DNA from: Valencia hispanica
Taxonomy: Eukaryota; Chordata; Actinopteri; Cyprinodontiformes; Valenciidae
Direction: 5' to 3'
Assembly (NCBI GenBank): GCA_963556495.2
Contig: OY747703.1
Coordinates: forward strand, 26,741,796-26,805,795
Length of the DNA stretch: 64,000 nt
Shown here: positions 11,889 through 23,690 of the stretch, piece by piece
Layout: each line of letters begins with the position of its first letter
Position numbering within the stretch: the stretch's first letter is position 1
Notes under the pieces: generated by a model
What the model was told of the DNA's origin: nothing
The model's input: only the letters and a program-made list of their open reading frames with translations
Database searches by the model: none
Program-made: the position numbers and the translations under genes

Positions 11889-12849
11889 TGCCGGGGGACC
11901 CCTCGTCAGCCGGTCCCTTGTCGGGTCCCTGCTGGGGGGTGGGGTGCCCCTGGGCCCCGGCTCCCCCGGTCCGTTGACCGGCCCGCCCTGGCGCGGCCGG
12001 TTGCCGGCGGGGCCCGTGGGCTCGTCACTGCTGCCCCCCGGGCCCCTGCATAGTGGCCGCTGGATGTTCCCCTGGGGTTCTCCTTTGCTCCACTCTTGGG
12101 GGATGCGGTCGGCCCCGCCCGGCCCCGCCTGGGGCTCTGGGGGTCCTTTGGACGTCTTTGCTCCGATCTCCTTCATGTCTGCATCGATTCCTGGGAGACG
12201 GATTGATGGCTGCTCACACCAGCTATCGAACACTCTTATGGAGAAACCTTATATGCACCAGCATGCTAACACACACACATAGATGTGGGGTCTCTGGTGT
12301 TTAACTATATATTCTTGGGCTGAGGTTATTACTAGAGCTTGATTAATCGATACCATGAGTTTTTCTGTGACATTGTTGTTGTATTTTTATATCTATTTTT
12401 GTGTGATGTGGTTGTGTAATTCTTAGTTCACAATGTTTGTTTTGTTTTGTCGATGTTCCTTTTTCGTGTTTTGTTTTGTTTTTCCCCTCTCTCTGCCGTC
12501 CTGTGGGTATGGAGGCAGACTTCAATGTCTTCCTGTGTTTTCTTTGTTCCCCTTCCTCTCTTGTGTTTTCAACTCACCCTCTCTCTTGACTTTTTGTTTC
12601 CTACCTCTCTTCTTCATCTTCCTTCTTTCTTCTCCTTAATTTTCCGTCTCTGTGTCCATAACCTCAGGAAATAAAAACCCCAACAATTCATAATAAAGAT
12701 TTTTCACACATATATCAAGTGGAGTACTATAGCAAAAGCTGTACTGCTCCGCTTGTGAAAGTAAATCTGTTGGACTTCTACTTGGTACTCAGACACCAAT
12801 TCTGAGCTCCACACTGCCAAACACGACACGTAAAAAAATAAAAATAAAA
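11889..12849 (+). mobile_element. GC-rich long retroposon, copy 1 (5'-truncated)
   Basis: It has three compositional zones. 11889-12180 is extremely GC-rich; 12360-12650 is T-rich then almost pure pyrimidine; 12665-12849 carries AATAAA signals (GAAATAAAAACCCC, CATAATAAAG) and ends in an A-rich tail. It is flanked by AAATAAATCAAAG at 11876-11888 and 12850-12862, a 13-bp target duplication, so it arrived by target-primed reverse transcription. The open frames here (such as 11944-12282) reflect GC content and low complexity; I do not call them genes. Family not recognised; possibly a LINE 3' UTR or a retroposed long non-coding RNA. Confidence 0.8.
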
Positions 12850-12974
12850 AAATAAATCAAAGAAATTTTCTGGAATTTTGTAAAGGACGTTACCAAGTGA
12901 AAAAAAATCATTATGCCCACTTTTTTTATATTGCAAAAATAGACATATTTCAACTAAATAAAGACCTGAATGGC

Positions 12975-13552
12975 ACCACTTTACAATAAGACCAACCTTA
13001 TAAATGACTAGTAAATACATAATAGATACGTTAGTATCTCACCTGTAAACACTTTATAAATAATTAAGTGCTTATCAAGCATTAATTAATGGTGAGAAAG
13101 ACACAAACTGATTTGTTTCTTGCCAAATAATGAGCTAATCTACATATTTCAACTAGAGTTGCTAAATTAAACATTTCAGACTAAGTTACTACTTTGTAAG
13201 CACAATGAGTATTTGTAAACACAATTCTTTAGCATATAGTACTGTACTTCATCACTCCAATATAAAAATGCACTCATCAAAGGTATCCTTACTGTAAAGT
13301 TGTGAAGCTACCAACTATAAGGTAGTGACTTAGTCTAAAATGTTTAATTTAGCCCCGCTAGATGAAATATGTAGGTGAACAGAGTTCGTTTACTATTTAG
13401 AAACAAATTGGTCAGTCTGGTCACTTTCTTGCCTTTAATTAATGCATGGTAAACACTATTTACTTATTTATAAAGTGTTTACAGATTAATTAATAATATA
13501 TCTACAAACTATTTATTAGTCATTTATGAGTGGAGCCTTATTGTAAAGTGGT
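12975..13552. mobile_element. Palindromic MITE
   Basis: The ends are ACCACTTTACAATAAG and its inverted copy, and similarity continues inward on both arms (TCATTTATAAG-, GTTTAGTCTGAAATG- and TAATTAATGC-type blocks recur inverted). The whole 578-bp unit is nearly a palindrome with a small asymmetric centre near 13210-13290. Non-coding. Confidence 0.8.
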
Positions 13553-14145
13553 TCCAAATGAAAAGTCCACATGAAATCAATAACACACTGCCAATAAGCC
13601 AAAGCTCTCGGTTGGGTCTGTTTGTTGTAAAACTGATGCTCATTTTCAGAAACACATCTTTTAAATGAATAGCAGAGCCAAACATTTTTAATCAGATTTT
13701 ACCAATGAAGTGCAACCATTTCAATTAATGAGGAATGAAACATATTCATGTGCAGCAGCTCTGGGCTTGGCTGATGATATAAGGGCTGACAATCATACTC
13801 AACATATCTGGATGATCTAATCGTCACCTGCAGCACCCACTGTCATTTCAAGTGGGCTGTGGGTTCTGTGGCTTTGCTGGTGCATGTGGTAATAAAATGA
13901 GGGGGCTTGTATCTGAGGAGTGATTAATGAGTGCTCTTGTCAGTGTGAATAAAACTGGGGAAGTGGTAATTAAAGTGGGTGTGCGTGAGGGCAAGATTTA
14001 AGTGCCACAGCCTGGTAATCAACTCAACAGAAATGAAAATAGTGGGAAATCGTGACGCACAATCCACTGAGAACTCATGAAGTCACACACACAAACCTTT
14101 AATATTTAATAATGATTTCATATAATCAACACAAAGAATTGTTCT

Positions 14146-14146
<1 letters not shown>
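13553..14146. other. Intergenic, nothing recognised
   Basis: No coding or repeat structure seen. Confidence 0.4.
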
Positions 14147-14208
<62 letters not shown>

Positions 14209-14315
14209 GGAGTAAGCATATTATATATATAACAAGAAGGACGGAGTGGGGGTTTGAACCGACAACCGTCCGGTTACAGGATGAGTTCCTACCTCCTGAA
14301 CATCAATTGATTTGA
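14147..14315 (-). mobile_element. tRNA-derived SINE with (AGAT)n tail
   Basis: On the minus strand, 14315-14230 is a tRNA-like head: GTAGGAACTCATCCTGTAACC and then a B-box-like GTCGGTTCAAACCCCC. The SINE's 3' side leads into a tetranucleotide tract at 14147-14208 (about 15 CTAT units on plus), which is probably its expanded tail rather than an independent microsatellite. Confidence 0.65.
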
Positions 14316-15351
14316 TCTGCAGAAGGGAGGCAGATCATCTGCATTAAAAGCAACCAGACAAACTGGTCAAGAGGGGTCAAATCTTGTTTTGATTTCGCTA
14401 TTTTCATATCAAACACCTGAGTGTTATGATAATTAAAGTTTAGTTTTGTCGCTCACTTTAGCTTTTAGTTTTTTCGTATTTCAGTCAGTGATGTTTTTGC
14501 ATTATCTCAATGTTTTCCTTGGATTTGGTTTATACTCTTGATATGTTTGTGCCTTCATTAATAATGTTTTCCCATCCATGTTTCCCATTACTGTTTATTT
14601 TGTCATTTTTCTATTAACAGTCTCACTCAGTTGTTTGTTGATCAGCTCTTACGGACTTCCACAGCCAATTAATCAGTCTCACTCGTGCCTTGCCCAGTAA
14701 TCAACATCCTAGGATACGTACTTCTCAGCTCAATCAGTCCTTTTGCCAGATCTGCTCAATAACCTTCAGGGGAAACAGGTCAAATTAATTGTTCTATGTT
14801 CCAATTGCTGCATTGTAATGTTGAATCTGAAGACAGTATCTTTTTTATGGGCTTTTGTTTGCAGATAAAAAACAAAAACAATTTAATGATATGTTGTTTT
14901 TTTAAGCATTAATTTATCATGGATCGGACTTGATTTGTCAACTCACCTTGGAGAGACCTAATATCCATTGATAGTAAAAGAATGAATACAAGGAAACAAA
15001 AATGGAATAGAAATAGCAGAGCACATTAGGGTGCGAAAAGGAAAGACAACCCTGCTTGTAATAAAGATAAACTGAATATATCCTCAGAGCTGAGTCTGTA
15101 TCAACCTTTTTGATACAAAATAGAGGCTTAAACCTTTAGTTACCATCAGTCATGTACAATCTGCTAGATTGCTTCAGGCTGTGCACAAATGTGTTTAAAC
15201 TTTTGTCTCCTTTCTTGCCAAATAAAAGTTCATGCTTCTACACACTGCAGCTTGCATCTGTCATCAGTGGGCCATGGAAAATATGAAACAGAACTGACAG
15301 GAAGAAAATATTTTTGGGAAAATATTTATTTTATTTGGAAGGTGTGGAAAA
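14316..15351. other. Intergenic, nothing recognised
   Basis: No gene or repeat ends recognised. Confidence 0.4.
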
Positions 15352-15935
15352 TGCAGTGCATTCCAAAAGTGTTCATACTACTTGAAATTTCGTACATTTT
15401 ATGAAATTAAAACCACAAACCTTAATGCATTTTATTTTCCGGGTATATACCAACATATATTTATGAAGTGGATAAAAATAATGCATGATTTAAATTTTGT
15501 TTTGCATAAATATAATCTGAAAAGTGTGTTGAGCATTTATATTCAGGCCCCCTAAGTCAATTCCTTGTAAAACCACTTTTTGCTACAATTGCAGCTGCAA
15601 GTTTTAAGGGAATGTCTCAACTAGGTTTGCACATCTAAAGAGAGATTTTGCCCTTTCGTCACTGAAAAAGAGCTCCAGCTCTGATTGGATGGAGTGTATC
15701 TGTGAACAGTATTTTCAGGTCCAACCACAGCTGGATTTAAACCTTGACTTTGACCTGGTCAATGCAGCACACATATATGCTTTGGTTGAAATCATCCCAT
15801 TCTAGCTCTGGGTGAATGTTTATGGTTGTTGTTCCACAGAAAGGGGAATCTCTGCTACAGCCTCACATCTTTTAAAGCCTCTAAAAGGTTTGCTTTTAAT
15901 ATTACAATGTATTTAGCTCCATCCTCCTCTCCAAA
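15352..15935 (-). pseudogene. Tc1-like transposon remnant, transposase C-terminal half
   Basis: Minus-strand reading gives the Tc1 catalytic core in decayed form: a KANLLEALKDVRL-like segment, then NNHKHSPRARM, FQPKHICVL, PGQSQGLNP and HRYTPSNQSW. These line up with the family's NDPKHTARATMEWF, KHI.VLEWPSQSPDLNP and VHRRSPSNL blocks. Several stops interrupt it and the first catalytic Asp has become Asn. The left boundary (AGTGCATTCCAAAAGTGTTC) resembles the transposon's terminal repeat; the right end and the transposase N-terminus are missing. Confidence 0.7.
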
Positions 15936-17166
15936 GAAAAAAAAGCCTTCAAGTGCTTTTTGCATGACAATGAAAATAAATGAAATATAAAAAATTACAA
16001 AATCTAAAAGAAATCTAAAAATACCTTAAAAATTTTAACAATAATATAGAACAATTGGCAATCAGGGAGGAATTAAAAGATAGAGAAAGAAATATTTAAC
16101 AGATGAAATAACAAAAAGAGCCTAGTATAACAATACAAGTAGACAAATAAAGTAAATATGAGATATTTTTATGTAATTTATGGTAAAAATGACATTTTGA
16201 GCAGTTACAACTGAGTGTTGATTGGTGTTTTAATGGTATCTGCCCACTCCCCTCTCTCCTCCATTTAATTATCGTTTTGTCATCAGCTGTGATGAAATGT
16301 CAGCGCTACTAAATGTAAATGTTCCAGAAGGCTTAGTCGGATAGAAAATAGGTATGTGCTCTGAGTTTCCCTGCGTTTGTCTTCCAGCTCAGAAGCTACG
16401 CAGGGATGAGTGTGCTGTGTGACAGATTTAGAGCAGGCCGCGCACATGACGCTGTTGGCCAGGAGACGGATAACTCACTTGCTCCTAACCTAGAAGGTGA
16501 CCATCCGGACTTCAATCAGCATAACTTCCACTGAGGAACATGCTGTATCTGATGACTACGCAAAAGGACAGCGCCAGCTTACATATGATACAGCAGATGA
16601 TTATAGTGATGGGTTCACCTCCAGCATGACCTTTTCTGTTCTTCCTGCAGGCCAATGTGTCAAAGCAGCTCCAAGCTCCGATGTCTAATAAAGATCAGTG
16701 CCTGCAGTTTATAGATTAACCCACATGTTGTGTGAAAAGAGATCATTAATCACAGTAATCAAAAGGTGAAAGCATATGCTTCATTGATTTAGATCTTAAA
16801 TTAACACATCAACACAGGATTAACTTCAGGATCTAGTTATTACATATTTTCCTACAAGAATTGTTTGTGTGAGAAATTATTGTTTATAATTTCATTTCAA
16901 ACTAAAAAATAAAAACCAGTTTCAGGCTTCTGAACCTCATACAGAGCTAAATCAAGCTGAAAGCAATGTGCAGGATGGCATTCTTGGTCATGCTCAGCAC
17001 TCAGTACTGAACACCCACATGTTGCAGATAAAGTTGTAAAATACTCATTGTGTTTATTCAATAATTACATTTTCTGAGTAACATGTAAACTGGGATAAAG
17101 ACTCCCACTCTGATTAAGCTATTAGTCCGATTATCGCCAAGATGTGCATGTAAACATGGACTGCGA
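15936..17166. other. Intergenic, nothing recognised
   Basis: Contains a 63-codon frame at 16497-16688 with no recognisable similarity. Otherwise AT-rich without clear repeats. Confidence 0.4.
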
Positions 17167-17280
17167 TGGACTGGCGACCCATCCACGTTGTACCCTGCCT
17201 TTCCCCCCGATGATTGCTGGAGATAGGTACCAGCCCCCCCACAACCCTGCAGAGGATAGATGGTATAGATAATGGATAAA
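17167..17280 (-). repeat. LINE-tail-like dispersed repeat
   Basis: Reverse complement carries TCTGCAGGGTTGTGGGGGGG, then CTGGTACCTATCTCCAGC and GGCAGGGTACAACGTGG, matching the block at 42121-42243 in the opposite orientation. This is a very common fish repeat, usually found at LINE 3' ends next to ATCC-type tails. Confidence 0.6.
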
Positions 17281-20134
17281 AACGTACTGACGGACAGTAT
17301 TTCATCCTCAACAGCAAAATAAACTACTGGAAGGTCAGAAACTTCTTATATTTTGGTGAAGTAGTATTTTGATGGGATGCTATGATCTTCTAGGGTCATT
17401 GATAGTATGGCAGGATCATCTTAGCTTGTTGACAGCACGGTAGCATGGGGAATCTGTAACTACTAAGAGCATAGCAGTCTCATAACTCTCTTCACAGTGA
17501 AGGAGGTTTTCCAGATTTTACAACCCAGTCACGTTCTGTCATAGAGTTCATATAGAACGTAGCACCATCTCATCCATGTCAAGATACCCATATAAGGGAT
17601 GATAAGGGCAATCCAAAAATAATAAAAATATGAGATACAATATTGTGCATTAGCATAATTAGCCAAATTGTTTGAACATTAAATATAAAGAACTCAAAAT
17701 GCTGATGTAGAAGAGGACCAAAACACAGACAGGACCCAGGCAGGATCATGATTAAAGTCAAATGTATCGTAAAAGTAAAAAAGGAGAGGTGAGGGAAACG
17801 AATAAAGAAACAGAGCAGCAATCCTTGCATTAATACTAATACAAATACGACTAAAAGGGCCTAAAATGGCTTCATTTATTATGAGGTTAAGAATTTCAGG
17901 AAAGGTAGGTTTCCAGAGGACTCTGCTTTTCTTCCTTCAGTCTCCTGAAACCAGATGATCGAACAATGACACCTGTGAAAAGGAATGACAGCAGCCAGTC
18001 AGCTGTCTGTTCCTCCCTGAACTCCTGCTTTCCAGGAGGATCAAAGGGTAAACACCAAGCCTTGTTTCCACTGCATCTGCACAGTCAAGGATCAAAATAT
18101 TGCAACAGAATCTCAGCTTCACTGTCTGCTAAAATTGCAATCGGAAGTGCACTGGGAGGAGTTTCCAAAAACGACAGCCTTTTTAAAGAAGTTAATAGAA
18201 TAAAGGCTAAATGCAAAAATGTCACTTAAAAGTACAAATAATAGAATTCTCTACAATGCTTGTATATTTTTAACTCTTTCAAAAGTGGTCTTTCATCAAA
18301 CTATTCAAACCTCTGATTTTCCCTTACCTTAAAAAATGCACACGTTTCTTTATGTGCATAATAATTGTTTAATCTCCATTCTCTCCCCTAAAGATGAACA
18401 CAAATTGGAAATGAAAGAAAAATGAGTGCATTATGAGGTTTTGTTTCCTTGACTCATTTACTTTAATTACCTGGTTAGTTTCACTTGCACATCTACTTTA
18501 AGTTGTGCTTATATTTGAGTTTAGAATAATTCAACTGCCATAAATGAAGAGTAAGCAGAACAAACAAAACAATATGTAAACAAGGTTTAAAAGACAAAAA
18601 ACAGCACAGTAATGTTTCTGCAGCAACTAGGCTCCCTACAAATTATATTTACTATATTTATCTCAGATTGTAGATGAATTGAAGTACTGACTCAAGATGT
18701 TGTTATGGCAAAAAAAGTATCTCAGGGTTTCCATAATAAAGAAGACTTGAGTCCCAGAAGGCGTTTAAGTATTTAATTCAAACATGTCTGGCCAGACCAT
18801 GGAGGGGACAGAGTTACTCGTGTATCACCCTATCCAACCTTTCTAACTAACCGCTTAAATAGTATTCAGCAATCATTGTTTATCTCTTTAGATGTCTTCT
18901 CCAACCTTCACGCCCCGCCTAAAAACAGTAACTGTTTCACGCACAATGTAAACATGCTTCCTAAGGTCTACAAACTCACACACACACTTGCACACGCACA
19001 CTTCTCAAGCACATAGAAAATTATTTTCACTCCCAAGGCGTCCTTGCAGCTTCTTTGTGTGTGTGTGTGTGCGCGTAATGTTCTTTTTGGCAAACTGCAA
19101 GGAAGCTGCTTCTTCTAAAGAGTGTCTTTGGAAGAGAGTCTCTGCTGGAAAATGTGTGCGAAGGTGGAAGATTAATAGACAAACTTGGAAGCTGATAAAG
19201 TCAAGCATCTGACATACAGTATGTGCAGTTATCCTGCATGTTAGTAAGAATCAAAAAGCAAAGAAAACTTTTGTAGGGAGAACAGTTGCTCAAATATTTC
19301 TTTTATTTCACCAGAAATAATAAGAGTTAAAAGGAAATACTTTACACCATTTACATTAAAGAACAACTAAACCCCAAATAAACATTTTTTTTATTGATAA
19401 ATTGCATAAATATATAAAAATCAAGGAGAGTTACAGGCCTGGATGAAAGTATATTAAAGTATCTATACTTGGGGTTGACAATATAGAGAAAAGAAAATCA
19501 TTGATGATTAGATAATTAGCAATGACTTAATAAAGAATTTATAAAGTATATTATAACTACAGCTCTAGCCAGTTGATGCTATCCCCTAATGGCCTACTTA
19601 TTAATGAACATAATCAATGAATTCAATTAAACCCTTAGTTCAATTACCTTTTTTTTAATCATTACTGAAACTTAAGAGACCTGAGTGGCCTCAGTAAATA
19701 CTGACCAGGGCTGTACGTTCTTAGCACTGGTGCTAAAGAGGTTGATGGTTTTAGTAGCACAGAGTAAAAAGTTGTAGCATGAGCATAACATGTAAATTAC
19801 CACCGTTACAAACCAAATGTAATGCAGTTTATCACACCTGAACAATAAAAATGAACCTAAAAGGTTTATCTCAGTGGTGTTTATATTTAATGTATATATA
19901 TGCAAGTATGTTTAGTCTCACATGTATAATCTGTTTCATACCGGTAGAAGTTTTACATTATTTTTACACTGTAGAGCTGCAACTATTTTTTTTAGAATTG
20001 TCACATAAACCTTAGCAATAATAAAATGACTCTTTAAATGTAATTTTAACAAATGAAAAATCTAAAATGTGACCAGCTCAGATTGGGTCCCCACTAAAAA
20101 AACATTTCTCCTTTAATTTTGGTGCAACAGCCAA
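17281..20134. other. Intergenic, only simple repeats
   Basis: Holds short CA and GT runs (about 18977-19004 and 19057-19072) and scattered short frames. No gene or transposon ends recognised. Confidence 0.4.
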
Positions 20135-20182
20135 AGAGCGGAACAAAGCTCTTTTTGCACTAAAAGAGCTTTGTTCCGCTCT
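20135..20182. repeat. Perfect 21-bp hairpin
   Basis: 20135-20155 (AGAGCGGAACAAAGCTCTTTT) is exactly complementary to 20162-20182, with a six-base loop. It lies 12 bases before a TIR element and may be a MITE remnant. Confidence 0.85.
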
Positions 20183-20194
20183 GCTCATATGGGG

Positions 20195-20698
20195 AGGGCC
20201 CGTCCACACCGAGACTCCCAAAGTGGATAAATCTGAAAACGACACCCTTGCGGTTTCGTGTGTACAGCCAATCCGTATATTTTGTGAAACGATGATGTCA
20301 TCACATCATGTGACGGATGCTTCACTCGTAACTGCAACATTGATAATGGCGGACTACATGATTATGTTCGTGCTGCAGAAGCTACTAAGCCTGCTAGCTT
20401 TATTACAGCAAAATCTATTGCTTTGTTATAAATTTATTCTTCTTGGTTCGTATACAGCGCACAAGGTTATGCGCATGCTCAAAGTCTTCTTCTCCGTGTA
20501 TAGTGTATCTCTGTGGCAGAATTACAGCGCCCCATACTGGTCTGGCATATATACTACACCGTTTTCAGTCGGTTTCAGTGGTTTCGTGTGGACGCAGATA
20601 TTTCTTGAGACGACGCCGGGCTTATGGAAATTTTTTTTTAGAACGAGGAAAAAAAAATATCGGATTGGGAATGCACCGGCTTCGTGTGGACGTGGCCT
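20195..20698. mobile_element. TIR element (hAT-like MITE)
   Basis: The left end is AGGGCCCGTCCACAC. The right end reads AGGCCACGTCCACAC on the minus strand. Such ends are typical of abundant fish hAT-derived MITEs. The interior repeats the motif GGTTTCGTGTGGACG near both ends. The 201-codon frame crossing it (20223-20828) is not credible as a gene because it runs through the element end into A-rich sequence. Confidence 0.7.
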
Positions 20699-20959
20699 AA
20701 GTCACGCCCTTCCTCATCCAGTCCATGGTTCCCGTACTGTCAAAAAAAATCAAAAAAATCAAACAAAAAAAATCACAGTCAATGGAGCAATAAGTTATTT
20801 TCTGATCCCATTTGAAACGTTCCATTGATTTAACATATGATGTCCATTGATTTTACAAACCCATTTTGATTCTGAGCAAGCGCTAATTTTTGATTGACGG
20901 CAAAAGCTACTTTAGGTTTTGTGTGACAACACATAGTGGACTAAAACTGTAGAAGAACA

Positions 20960-21375
20960 ATGGCAGCGAGCTTAGCGAGCTTCGCATCCTTCTTCTAGGA
21001 CGAAGCAAGAAGCGTTAAACGTGGAGAAAACCACTATAAATCTGCCCATGTGGAAAGTGGCAGCTATGCTGGGGGAGAAATAGTCGGTGGAGTGAGAGCC
21101 AGCATGCAGGACAAGCTCTACAACAGGAGTTTGCAACTCCAGTCCTCGAGGTCCGGTGTCCTGTAACTTTTAGATGTGTCCCTGGTCCAAGACACCTGAA
21201 TCTAAAGGCTGAATTAACATCTCAGTATGGAGTCAAGTTCTCCAGAGTCCTGCTAATGACCTGATTATTTGACTTGGGTGTGTTGAAGCAGTGAACGATC
21301 TAACAGTTGCTGGACACTGGACCTCGAGGACTGGAGTTGCAGACCCCTGCTCTACAAGGTTTCTGTGAGTATTTC
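20960..21375 (+). pseudogene. SWIM/YqaJ-type transposon protein fragment, split by a MITE
   Basis: With the insertion at 21124-21349 and one copy of the 8-bp target duplication left out, the plus strand reads an ATG-started segment with one in-frame TAG (20996). After the stop come the pieces SVKRGENHYKSAHVESGSYA, GGVRASMQDKLYK and VSVS. The RGENHYKS.HV plus ASM.DK.Y.V pattern is typical of the region before the SWIM zinc finger in fish proteins that also carry a YqaJ nuclease domain (ISL2EU/Harbinger-type elements). No SWIM cysteines or YqaJ motif follow, so only the N-terminal exon is present. Confidence 0.55.
21124..21349. mobile_element. hAT MITE with perfect 8-bp target duplication
   Basis: The ends are CAGGAGTTTGCAACTCCAG and, on the minus strand, CAGGGGTCTGCAACTCCAG. 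The CAGGGG start is typical of hAT. Flanks CTCTACAA at 21116-21123 and 21350-21357 are identical. The 226-bp element interrupts the SWIM-type coding fragment. Confidence 0.9.
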
Positions 21376-22347
21376 AAGTGCTAGCTAGTGCTAGCTCTGT
21401 GACGTCATTTATGCAACTTCTGATTTGTAGTCATTTTAATTACAAATTTTTACAAGCAAATACATCGCAAATCACTTTACAAACACACTTGAAATGCACA
21501 TCATTAGTTATTTAAACTGAGGTACAGCATATGTGTGATTCAGGGTGTAGGGGAAAGCAGACCAGGAAATAACTTTTATCGCTTCATTGACTTTCATTCA
21601 TTTTTTTTGGGCCAGGGAACCCATGGGTCAACCAAAAGGGGAGGAGACCTACCAAAGCAGGGGTAAGGCTCCCCATGCCGAAGGCACCATCGCAGAGCCA
21701 AAATAAAAGAAAACTGTAGACATGTGGTCGAAAATATTTTTAGTCCTAAATAACTTGGCAGAGTGTAAAAAGTAATTGAAACTCGGTCACTTAAAGACTC
21801 CAGTGCTGCTCGGTGCTGTGTCCGTGGGGGTTGTGAGTCCGACTGATTAAAATTAAAAAAAATTTAACTTTTGTGGTGATTGGGAAGTCTTAATGGAGGA
21901 TTAAAAATCCTCTGCAATATTTCACTCCTTCGCAAACCTTCACTCTCATGTATAAAACCATCAACTGTCCACACCACCCCAAAAACATATTTTCTCATCG
22001 GCTCTACATGAATCACGTAGGTCCCCTTTTTTGGATTCAGTACGGCGAATTTCACCAGAAGGGGAGGGATTTTCATATCTGAATTATGGAAAGAATTTCC
22101 ACCAAACTAAAATGCTTTAATTTAGCAATAGAGAATTTTGTTGAGTGAACTAAATGTTAACATCCCGGGTCAACTTGATATATTTGGATTGCTGTTAATT
22201 ACTATTGTTCAGTCCAATTAGATTTCTATGGGTAAATGTAACATAAGTACCATTTGTGTAACATCTTTCTTTTGTGTTATTTTAACTATGATAGAAATAT
22301 GTGATACTTAATTGGTTACAACTACTTTCATAAAAAGTATAATTCCA
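21376..22347. other. Intergenic, nothing recognised
   Basis: A 70-codon minus-strand frame at 21864-22076 has no recognisable similarity. No element ends seen. Confidence 0.4.
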
Positions 22348-22565
22348 GGGCAGCAGTGGCACAGTGGAGTAGTTGGCAACTTAGAGGTTGTGGGTATGAT
22401 TCCAACTTCCCATGTCGAAGTGTTAAAGGGCAAGACACTGAACCCCACGATGCCCACTGCTCTCTGCAGTGGTGCAAATGTCTCCACGTTAGTGAATGTG
22501 GATGGGTGAATGTCACATGCAAAAGCTTTGAGCGGCAGTGCGGTTAGAAAAACCGCAAGTTCATT
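22348..22565 (+). mobile_element. tRNA-derived SINE
   Basis: Plus-strand head GGCACAGTGGAGTAGTTGGC (A-box-like), then GGTTGTGGGTATGATTCCAA (B-box-like), then a fish SINE body (GGGCAAGACACTGAACCCC, AGTGAATGTGGATGGGTGAA, GAGCGGCAGTGCGG). Length and order suit a full SINE of the V/HE type. Not a tRNA gene. Confidence 0.75.
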
Positions 22566-23155
22566 CATCATGACTTAATTGTGCAACAAAACCAAAGTTA
22601 GGTGTCAGAAATGCAGATGTGTTTACCCCTTACGGTTTCAAGCTTTAAGAAGAAAAGCAGAAACTGGATTTGTTGGAATAAAGCTTTACTTTATATCAAA
22701 AACATAAGAGCAACTCAAACACAATCAGATATTCTTAAACTTCAATTCCAGAAACCATTGTGCATTCCCATGTGTATAGATGGAAAAAACAGCTATTACA
22801 ACTTTGGCCTTGCTTGAGCTAGAAAATAAAGAATCATTCTAACTAAAAAGTCAGTCAGTCTGCAACATACATGACCAGACAGAAATTAAGTGCAAATGGT
22901 TTTACTATTAACATGTCGATCCTTCTTTTACAGTCAGAACCTTAGTGAATATTCAATGCAAACTTTTTGCATTCATCTTCTTTAAAACACCAAATCAGCA
23001 ACAATTAGAAATTTTAAAAAGAAAAAAACAAGAACAACAACACAATCTGCAATTAAACATAAAAACACAAAAGCCAATTATAAACATTTGGCTTCAACTG
23101 TATTCCCAAAGTAACTCTACAGTCACTACTGATGATTAACGCGTTAGTGGAGTTT
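22566..23155. other. Intergenic, nothing recognised
   Basis: AT-rich. No coding or repeat structure recognised. Confidence 0.4.
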
Positions 23156-23690
23156 TCAGTGCTTGATTTCTGAGAGTCTGTTTCCATCAAGCTCCATGAT
23201 TATTTTTCGCAAAGCCTCAAACATGTATTTCAGCTCTGGAGGGTAGCTGAGGTTCAGACTGTACACAAGTGCAAACAACATGGCCACTACCAGTGGTACA
23301 TTTCCCAGCTCACCCAGAACTTGCAGACCCTCCAGAATGATACCAACATCTTCCGGTTCATTATCTGGCTCTGCACCTTCATTGCGAATGACATTGATTC
23401 CAAATGCTGTCTCCATCATTGCAGCTTCACTGGTTTATGTCCTTCACAGAAAAAGGAGAGGTGCACAGACCAGTTTAAACCAGTTCCATTTTATCACTAC
23501 ATTTGTGGGGAAGATTCTATATTCACATTGTATTTTCTAAGTACAATATTAAAAGTGGTGAATAAAAACCAAACGTACCATGTATTCTTTGACAAGGTTC
23601 TCAGGCTCTTCGTACTAGTACACTCACAAGACTTTGATGATGCACTCTCTTTTGACATCAATGGCATCAGTTTGAAAATTTATGCCAGAG
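23156..23690 (-). pseudogene. SAMD3-like multicopy fish gene, C-terminal exons, decayed
   Basis: Two minus-strand segments fit the end of a large fish family annotated as sterile alpha motif domain-containing protein 3-like. The last exon (about 23429-23156) encodes GINVIRNEGAEPDNEPEDVG, then ILEGLQVLGELGNVPL, ALVYSLNLSYPPELKYMFEA and IIMELDGNRLSEIKH, then a stop. Upstream, about 23685-23579 reads TDAIDVKRECIIKVL and YEEPENLVKEYM before a consensus-like donor (ATG|GTACGT). This segment has two in-frame stops (TGA, TAG), and its phase does not fit the next exon through the nearest acceptor. I infer a pseudogene. The SAM domain itself was not found. Function of the family is not established. 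Confidence 0.55.

Noticed and set aside
11883..12304. Several overlapping long frames in GC-rich copy 1
   Set aside because: Open on both strands and in several frames because stop codons are rare in GC-rich DNA; Pro/Gly/Arg low-complexity translations.
12433..12674. Phe/Leu/Ser-rich frames that look like membrane segments
   Set aside because: They translate the pyrimidine tract of the retroposon; the inverted copy 2 shows this is repeat sequence.
14112..14315. Frame with a Leu-Ser-Ile-Tyr repeat
   Set aside because: Translation of the tetranucleotide SINE tail.
20223..20828. 201-codon plus-strand frame
   Set aside because: Starts inside and runs out of a MITE, ends in A-rich sequence, and has no similarity or splice context.
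22348..22565. tRNA gene (A and B boxes present), also at 10540, 14230, 38690, 48213 and 49440
   Set aside because: No complete cloverleaf; each is followed by SINE body and tail sequence.
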